Shown: positions 57,007 through 64,000 of the stretch, in pieces | Numbering within the stretch: position 1 is the stretch's first letter | How the letters are laid out: every line of letters starts with the position of its first letter | Assembly: GCA_902728285.1 (NCBI GenBank) | Contig: CACVBU010000292.1 | Span: forward strand, 3,104,770-3,168,769 | DNA length: 64,000 bases | Origin: Clytia hemisphaerica | Lineage: Eukaryota; Cnidaria; Hydrozoa; Leptothecata; Clytiidae | Direction: 5' to 3' | Program-made: the position numbers and the translations under genes | Notes under the pieces: generated by a model | Databases searched by the model: none | Told to the model about the DNA's origin: nothing | The model's input: only the letters and a program-made list of their open reading frames with translations

Positions 57007-57704
57007 ATTGAAGCCATTGATTCCTTGACAAGACATTCATATCTTGTCAAAAGACAAGCCAACTTTTTGAAAACAGAGAAGGATGAATCACTGAAAAGAA
57101 ATGAAGTGATTGTTCTTGGGGACTTCGCTGAGAATTATCAGTTTCTTATCCAAGGTGAGATACAATCTTATCATTGGAGTAAAAATTATTGCACGTTGCA
57201 TTCAATTGTAATGTATTTTGTTGATGAAAAAGGAGAGCTCAACACGAGTCGTTTTGTTTCATTTCTGATGACAATACACATGACACTAACTTTCTGTACA
57301 TGGTTAAAAAATTACTCGTAAAACATCTTAAAGCAATTACCCATCTAACAACAAGATGCTTTATTCTTTTGATTGTTATGCTGAGCAATTCAAAAATAGA
57401 AATCATTTTCTAAAATTGTGCAACCATACACTTGATATTGACATGGATGCTGAATGGGTATTTTTACCGCTAGCCATGGTAAATCTCCATGTGATGGTGT
57501 AGGTAGATATCGGTGAAACGATATGTAGCCAAAAGAAGCCTTCAGAGGGGCTTAAATGATCAAATTCTCACATATGAAGCAATGCTCGATTTGTGTGAAA
57601 AGGAGATGTTGACATGTACTATTCAAATACTCTTATCTTTAAAAGAGAAGGAAAAAACATCGAACAGCATCAAAGTACACAAAAGCTTACTGAAGAAACA
57701 GTAA
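57007..57704 (+). pseudogene. Conserved transposon-associated protein, copy 2 (broken)
   Basis: 57025-57321 reads LGDFAENYQFLIQGEIQSYH and YCTLHSIVMYFVDEKGE, the N-terminal signature of the family at 21346-22100. After stops it resumes with DAEWVF and HGKSPCDGVG (57450-57505) and VKRYVAKRSLQRGLNDQ with MLDLCEKEM (57513-57615). Together the two copies cover most of the protein; each is dead on its own. DFAENY...HW suggests an RNase-H-like or other catalytic core, but that is not established. Confidence 0.6.
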
Positions 57705-57810
57705 TGATAATCTGTTTAACAAAAAGATTGTCAAATATGGTGATACATCAAAGAAAAGTCTAAAGCGTTTTAAAAAGATTTTGCAGTCGTCTTCAAATAC
57801 AAAAAAAGTT

Positions 57811-58007
57811 AAGATTGAGAAAGTGGCAGTGAAGATTTCACAAGTCAGCACATTTAAGAAAGTCAGTAATTTCTAATTTTCCTTACTTGCGGTTGAATTT
57901 GTAGCGTTGCTTCTATGAAGCACCTTTTGTTCTCTTTTAGCCAAAAAAATTACACATGATTTTGTTGATTATTTTTCATTTTAGATTAGCTCCACTGGAT
58001 TTGCCGT
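57811..58007 (+). repeat. 197-bp segment, second copy
   Basis: Partner of 54834-55030. It starts about 100 bp after the end of the transposon-associated relic, so the segment may be part of that element's 3' end. Confidence 0.9.
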
Positions 58008-58481
58008 TCTTTTTCCTGCCATTCCTTTTTCCGGTTGCTCGGATGCGTTTTCCGTAACGGATTACCTATCCTTTTTAAGTATTCTTCTTCTGTTATTTTA
58101 ATTACATCTTTCTATATTTCTTCTTCCAACAGTGTCTGATCAACACTACTGCTTCTATTTTTTCTGGTAAAGATGACAGGTGAGGGTAGCAGGAAGTGCT
58201 TACTCTTTGGTACTACACCTGACTTGAGGCTCTGTCTTCATCTTGTCGCAATTTTGATTGGATTTGTCGTTTTTTGTTTTCTTTTATTTATTTTGGTTGA
58301 TTTTACTGGATATATCTTTTAAAATGTTTTTATTTTTTATTTTACGTTCTTTTAGACTATCATTTTTTCTTGAAATAGGTATTTGATGTCCATTAGGTAT
58401 TGACGCTAGCTAGTAAAGTTCGGTGACATTGACTTTCTTATACTTCACAGCAGCTGTTTAATAGACTTAATCAAAATTTCA

Positions 58482-59260
58482 GATAAAGCTATAAATCTCG
58501 TCCATAAATTAACTAAAGCCAATTTCCTGCACATTAACCAACTTTACCAGCTTGAATGTTTTAAATTAATTTTTAACGAAAAACATAAACTTCTCCCACC
58601 TAATTTATCTGAAATCTTTGACCTTGCTAATCAAATCCATGAGCAGGGCACTCGCCAAGCTGCTCTTGGTGGCATGCATATTCACCATCTTAATCGTTAC
58701 TTTCCTATCAAAGCTCTCTCCTGCAGATTTTGGAACATACATTGCCTTGACACTTTTGACATCGAACAATCCAAATCAGTCTTCACTGATAATCTCAAAA
58801 AAAAAACTCCTGGAGCCCATTGAGGGACCTTACATTTTTTAAATTCTCAGCTAGGTACTTTTCACGTTTTATATAATCTCTTTGTTGAATCATGTCTTAC
58901 ATCTTTCTTACTCTCTTGGAGTATTTGTGTTGTTTGCTATCATTTTGACATAATTTGATTTTTTGTTTGTTTGTTTTGTTTTTTGTTTTTTGTTTTCTTT
59001 TTTTCTATTATTTTATCATTTTCTGATATAAATTTTTTCCTTAGATTTTAACTCTTTTATTTCTGTTAACATTTACTGTTCCATATTTTGTATTTTCATT
59101 TTCATTTTCTTGGAACCAATATTTTGATCTTTAATCATTAATTTTTCTTGCAAAGTGTACATAGCACGAGAGCCACCAATGGTTAAAAACTTATGTACAT
59201 AGTTTCTTTCTTTATGTTATTCAATTTGAAATAAACCTAACCTAACCTAACCTAACCTAA
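58482..59260 (+). mobile_element. LINE 3' end with (CCTAA)5 tail
   Basis: 58482-58823 is one open frame (113 codons, TGA) for the C-terminal region after the RT: QLYQLECFKLIFNEKHKLLP, EQGTRQAALGG and IKALSCRFWN match the jockey/CR1-type thumb pattern YxxxxFxYKxxxxxLP ... NTRxAxxxxx ... SIxxxGPxxWN. A T-rich 3' UTR follows, ending in five copies of CCTAA (59236-59260), the kind of short tandem tail left by LINE insertion. The 5' parts are missing, as usual for 5'-truncated copies. Confidence 0.75.
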
Positions 59261-59336
59261 AATTGAAAATAAATCTAGTTGTACTCCTTATTGGTCTGAG
59301 GATTTCATTCTTCTCAGAAATTGCTAAAAACTACAG

Positions 59337-60075
59337 ACTGGTGATAAAGGGAAACCTGATGCTGAACTAGACAAGTTTAAAGAAGAGCTGTTGACATCTA
59401 CATGTCGAAAAAAGATCGAAATTTGGATGAGGCATCAACTCCATCATCAAAACCAAGTATTAAACTCATCTGATAATGAGATGAGTGACTTCAGGGAGAG
59501 TGAAGAGGTAGGTCTAGAAAATGGTGATGATATCATTTAACACTTTAGCTGACTATCTATTGTTACACGCTTAGTTTTATTTACATTGTTAGACAGATTT
59601 CTTTACATTTTACCTAGATTTTTGTTTCGATACATTGTGAGGCATTTTTCTTTATTTTTAGGTTCCTTATAACTTTTTGATAGGGATGATTCATCTTAGA
59701 TGAAACTTTTTCAGATATGACACATTATTAGTAAAACATTTTATCTAAGTTTATGTTTTCATACATTGTGAAGCATATTTTCTTTGTATGATGAGTTTGG
59801 AAGAGTAAAATGACAAAGAGGAGGATAGCAAAATAATCAATGGGTAACATGTCACTGATATACAGGATGAATTAAACATCTTATTTAGAAAAGAATCAGA
59901 TTTGAACAAAAGAGATAACTGGGTATCAGTTGCATTTCCACATAATTTGGTTAATGATAGTGATGTAGAAGATTCAGAAAGTTCACCGATCAACTTCATA
60001 AAGCCAACATCAATGAAGACAAACAAACTTTTTGGCCAAAATTTCATTCTGTTTGAGGAAGATGATAAGACATAA
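59337..60075 (+). CDS. Probable 3' end of an unknown gene, two exons
   Basis: Exon 59337-59507 (57 codons; acceptor CTACAG, donor GAG|GTAGGT) and exon 59866-60075 (69 codons plus TAA; acceptor ATACAG) join in phase 0 to give 126 residues. The peptide is polar and acidic: KPDAELDKFKEELLTSTCRK, NEMSDFRESEE, RKESDLNKRDNWVSVAFPHN, NDSDVEDSESSPINF and ending LFEEDDKT. No domain is recognised. Support comes from matching phases, splice signals and gene-like composition. The upstream exons are not seen; the LINE 3' end at 58482-59260 lies just before. Its stop is 343 bp from the VHL stop, tail to tail. Confidence 0.45.
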
Positions 60076-60418
60076 GCCTTTTGACAAGAGATGAACCAAT
60101 GAAACTTCTTTTATATAGGCTGATCTTTTCATAAGGCCATTTTGAAAGATTGTCTACACAATTCATCTCCACATAACAATTATGTCTGATTTTCAGAATG
60201 GTTCAAGGACTATAACTGGGATTTGTAGAACAATTTTGATAAAAATACTGCTATGACTTTTTAGGTCATTATTATCAAAAACCTCTCAGAAATGACTCGA
60301 TTTTCAACAAAACATCATAGTATGTTCTTACCAACAAAACAACAAGCAAGCTTCAATTGGGTGACTTTCAATGGCCTGCCACTGATAAAAGAGCAATATT
60401 AATCTTGATATTCATATA

Positions 60419-61158
60419 TTACCACCAGAAATATTTCTGTTTGCACATTCTCAGTTCAACTTTTAAGCTCCTTGGAAGCTTATCCAACTCTTTGCTTCCA
60501 TCAAACGTTTCACAACAACATAATAAAGCAGTGTCCTTGAGTGTTCTGCAACCTAAAGGAAGAAATGAGAATCAAGTGAAGAATTGTTCAATTTTTAAAC
60601 TATTTTTTTAGAACTAGCTAAATTCTAAAATAAGAGAATAAAATATCACATCCAATCTTTCTTTTCAACACTAAATCTCTCAACAATTAAAAAATCTTCA
60701 AACAAGATGGCATCAATGTAAAGTGTTTTATAAAAAAGTTGTTGCATACCTGGTTTTAACAGGAGGACTTCAAAGTGATCATCATTATTTGCATCACTGG
60801 ATGTTTCATTTCCATTCAATGTCCATTTAGAATTTCTCCCTCCATTTTCTCTGGCAAGCCAACTAACTGGATTTGGGGGAAAGAAATATCGCTTTCCATT
60901 CATCAGAGCTTGAGTGCGCCCTGGTAGCAAAGCAACCCAGAAATGATTTACAAATGTCACAAGTTGAAATCCTTCATCTGTACGGTTAGAAGGATTTATC
61001 TCAGCATAGAGAATAGGATTCCCTTGAAAATCGATCCAGTATAAGAAAGCCACATCGTCCGTTAAATTTTTAAATTCTACTTTTGATTCAACATTACTTT
61101 GCTTTGATTTGATCTGGTTTCCACGAATTTTGAACCTTGGTCGAAAGCTAGCTTCCAT
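60419..61158 (-). CDS. VHL: VHL (von Hippel-Lindau) protein, two exons
   Basis: VHL is the substrate receptor of the elongin B/C-CUL2 ubiquitin ligase that destroys prolyl-hydroxylated HIF-alpha. Exon 1 is 60750-61158 (donor CCAG|GTATGC) and exon 2 is 60419-60552 (acceptor TTCTTCCTTTAG), joined in phase 1 to give 180 residues. Residues 27-95 form the beta domain: VEFKNL, LYWIDFQGNPILY, FVNHFWV and YFFPP. W41, Y51, T68, H72 and W74 fall where human W88, Y98, S111, H115 and W117 line the hydroxyproline pocket. Exon 2 carries the VHL box TLKDTALLCC (human TLKERCLQVV) and LDKLPRSLKVEL (human LDIVRSLYEDL). The intron falls at the same place as human intron 2. Differences: H110 is Val67, C162 is Ala145, R167 is Cys150, plus an Asn/Asp-rich insert at about 116-127. 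Confidence 0.88.
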
Positions 61159-61898
61159 TTATTTATTAATTTTTTAGTTACTGGAAATCAAAACATGATG
61201 AAAATCTATGAAGTATGAGGTGAAGAGAAAAAATACTAAGCACAACCATTGACATAGATAAAGTTCTAAACTAATAGTATAATTTAAAAAGATGTAGAGT
61301 ATTACCTTATTTGCAAACAAACTCAGTAAAAACATACTCACTTTTTCTGAAGACTTTTGGTGGTATTCCCAAGGCAATAAAAATATTTTGTTATGAAAGT
61401 CAACCATAGCTTCAGCCAGGTTTCAGGTTTAGCTCCCCCCAAAAAATTGCCTTGTGCTAGGTCCCCTAACACTTAAGGTCCATTCGAGCATCCATCAACA
61501 CACACATAAAATTTTTTAAGTAGAGTAATCAAGCACACACTGTAAGTTTAATCTCTGAGCAGATTCCATTACTTTGTGCATGGAACAAGGCCATGGCGCA
61601 GCACTTTGATCTTTTCACCCAGATTTGGGATGAATATAAAATGAGCTTTTGAGTGAGGTGATTAGTTGTTAGTAAAACAAAACAATTGCACCAAAATCAA
61701 CAGTCAATCATATACATATACATTAGAGCCCAGTCACTTTTGCCTTTAGTTTTCAAGCAATAGGCAACGCAGTTTTGGCAATGTAAGGCCAATAAAATGA
61801 TGAAAGATTTTCTTTTAAGGGGGCAAACCCTCACTGGGAAGCTTTCCCTGCTCAAAATCGAACCTCTGTTTGCTTTAATTCTCTTTTTTTTTTGCTTT
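61159..61898. other. VHL upstream region
   Basis: Promoter and 5' UTR of VHL probably start here; no clear core element was seen. Open frames at 61174-61407 and 61697-62008 (minus) have no recognisable content. Confidence 0.35.
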
Positions 61899-62520
61899 AT
61901 CTCACGCAAAATAGACATCTCAAGTTGGCAGGTCTGCAGGACTTTGTAGCTTAAAAATAAGACCGGACCTTTAGAGACTAAACCTTTCCAATTTCTTGCC
62001 AAAGGCACCTAAAAGAAAGAAGAGACTCTAAGCTATCAAACGAACTATAAACGAGCTCCTAACTTCTTCTAGATTCAGAGATATAAGCCTTTAAAGTTTG
62101 AACTAGCGATTTTCTTTAAAAACCTTAGAAAAAAATGGCTGTGGCACTTTAAGGATTAACCAATAAAGGTTTGCTTGTGAAAGTTTCATGACAACCCATG
62201 GTTGCAGTCTTTTGTACGACAAACATTTTCTTTTGTCTTTTTTATAGATTTCTTTTGTTTGTGTCTGATAAAACCTGATTTTGATCAGAAAAAAAATTCA
62301 ACTACTTCCACTAAACTGCCCAAAGACCTATTGACTGTAGTACCCTCCATTTTCCTTTGTACCAATTTCTGATTTAAAAAAATCGGAAAACTGGGCTAAA
62401 ATTGATTGGATTTCATTTGGAAGTTTTTATCTCACGCAAAATGGACATCTCAAGTTGGCAGGTCTGCAGGGTGCAGGACTGTAGTCGACCTTTAGAGACT
62501 AAACCTTTCCAATTTCATGC
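61899..62520 (+). repeat. Direct repeat pair of about 100 bp
   Basis: TATCTCACGCAAAAT-GACATC, CAAGTTGGCAGGTCTGCAGG and TTTAGAGACTAAACCTTTCC occur at about 61899-62000 and 62430-62520. The second copy continues into a 63-codon frame (62517-62708) that reads like decayed transposon protein (SNPREKCLTLDLTNTSVFRQ) but is not identified. Confidence 0.7.
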
Positions 62521-62708
62521 TGAATGTCCCAGGAAAAATGGGAGATTGTACCAGTAGTCCGACACTTTCTAATCCGAGAGAAAAATGCCTGACGTTGGAT
62601 TTGACGAATACGTCAGTATTCCGACAACAATTTTGTCCGCAGACAATGAGTAAAAAACGAACATGTAAAACGAAATATGAATTGCCGAAGAGGAGGCACA
62701 TCTTTTAA

Positions 62709-64000
62709 GCAACCGCGTGCTTATAAAAATCAAAGTTCTGACTTTGAGGTTGGGCTCCTAAACCTGATTTTTCTTAAATTTTGGGAAGCTTATTAGGATT
62801 AGCCTTTCAAGAGTCAAGAAATTGGATTTAGCTGTTTTTACGACCCTTCTTTTTTTGGGAAGGGGGCTGGAATTAAAGTTTGTGATTTACAATGATATTC
62901 CAGGATTAGAAAAAGTTATACCTGTTATCTTTTTTCTTTAAAGAATCAACAAGCCATCAACATCGATAAATTACACAGATTTACTCAGAAACTTTTAAAA
63001 TTATCTGCCATTGAAGCTGTTCCGAAATGAACCAACCAGGTTATGTATCAGAATTCCTATGGAAGTGCTTTTCAGAAATTTGTAAAACAGCTAAATCGGC
63101 AAAAAAACTTTTCCCAGGGGTTTGAGGAAAAACAGAAACTGTTACCATTTGTTTTTTACTTAACCAGATATTTAAATTTGGGCTCAAAAATACTTAAATA
63201 AGTTAATAATATTCAATATACTATTTGCATCTCTCAGAAAATAAACACTTACAGAACGACATCGTTTATCATTTGGAACACCCCCGTATTTGGACCATTC
63301 TATCGGGGTGCAAAATAGGGAGGAAACTAAGTAGCACCCTCAGTGCAAGATTGCTGCCTCATCTTTATTCGCCCGCACGAGAATGCGAGCTAATCATTTT
63401 TTTCTCACGCGCTTTAGGGGAAAAGGAAATAGACCAGCGGCCGAGGTAGTGAATTGTGTCACTTTGTAAATGATATGGTTTGTCAACTTTTGATGCCTAG
63501 ATCTCGAGATATTTTGGTTTAAATATTGAAAATTATCGATATTTTTTGCTGAGTCAGCAGTTTTTCAGCATCTTTACCCACCTTAAAAATGAAATATCTC
63601 ATGATCAGAACATTGAAAGTTAACAAACCATACCATTTTCGGATACTTCTAATTCAGGGCTATCCAGCTGTGGGAATGATTTTTTCTGAAAATGCTCCCA
63701 GAAAAATGCTGACGTCATCGGAAAACGCCAAAAACGTCAATTTTTTGCCTTAAAAATGCCATTTCTCGGCACCAGGTGGTCAAAACTTAACAAATAACCC
63801 CATTTTCTTTATCTACTATTCACACTGAATCCGCTGGTAGCCTCAGATATTTGATTTTCAGAGTTCGAAAAAACCGTTAGTAAAGTTCTATTGATTAACT
63901 AAAAATCAATTCACTCAAAAACTGCAGGAGATTCGAAGGGTAAATTTTTTTTATCAACTCTACACCCTATTATATTAGGAGAATAATATCAAAAATTTGC
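62709..64000. other. Gene-free stretch
   Basis: No exon, RNA or element ends recognised. 63250-63450 is less AT-rich and carries a 74-codon frame without recognisable content. Confidence 0.35.

Noticed and set aside
59236..59260. (CCTAA)5 as telomere sequence
   Set aside because: Only five units, located right at the end of a LINE 3' UTR; it is the element's tail.

Overview
This is nuclear DNA of an invertebrate animal. It is AT-rich, its genes have introns with GT/AG borders, and most of it is decayed transposon sequence. The genes recognised belong to animal pathways: an IkB-type NF-kB inhibitor, a von Hippel-Lindau (VHL) protein and a mitochondrial branched-chain keto acid dehydrogenase E1-alpha. 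The mobile elements (jockey-like and Tx1-like LINEs, a DIRS/Ngaro-like gag, hAT and IS630-like remnants, many foldback elements and MITEs) suit a cnidarian, sponge or lophotrochozoan. The sequence alone does not say which.

Layout. 1-7344 (minus): BCKDHA. Four exons are visible. Exon 1 carries the mitochondrial presequence at 7216-7344. Intron 1 is 6.5 kb and filled with a LINE fragment, a tandemly duplicated repeat and nested inverted-repeat elements. 7345-7849: a short shared promoter region with a consensus kB site at 7700-7710. 7850-9161 (plus): a three-exon IkB gene with an N-terminal phosphodegron and ankyrin repeats. 9.2-24.4 kb: no intact gene; hairpin repeats at 12.4-15.3 kb, a LINE ORF1 relic, a hAT relic, an IS630/mariner-like relic and a relic of a conserved transposon-associated protein. 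24.4-27.7 kb: a foldback element with arms built from the motif TTCGAGTTA, itself invaded by a 966-bp MITE. 27.8-28.0 kb: an isolated exon for half an Ig domain. 28-38.5 kb: MITEs with clear target-site duplications, two inverted copies of a G-rich minisatellite, a 28-bp minisatellite and three tRNA-like relics. 39.7-43.1 kb: more foldback elements of the TTCGAGTTA family. 44.7-54.7 kb: a retroelement graveyard with a DIRS/Ngaro-like gag and several copies of a Tx1-like LINE ORF1 plus endonuclease. One ORF1 copy lies just downstream of the first 31 nt of a U2 snRNA. 55.1-58.8 kb: two MITEs, a C-type lectin exon relic and a second copy of the transposon-associated protein. 58.5-59.3 kb: the 3' end of a LINE with a (CCTAA)5 tail. 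59.3-61.2 kb: two probable genes facing each other, an unknown 126-residue C-terminal fragment (plus) and a two-exon VHL gene (minus). 61.2-64 kb: no gene recognised.

The three recognised genes do not form one pathway. The strongest regulatory inference is that the kB site between BCKDHA and the IkB gene gives the NF-kB inhibitor feedback control by NF-kB, and it could also touch BCKDHA. Exon borders were placed by eye from splice sites, reading phase and family similarity; no transcript data were available.
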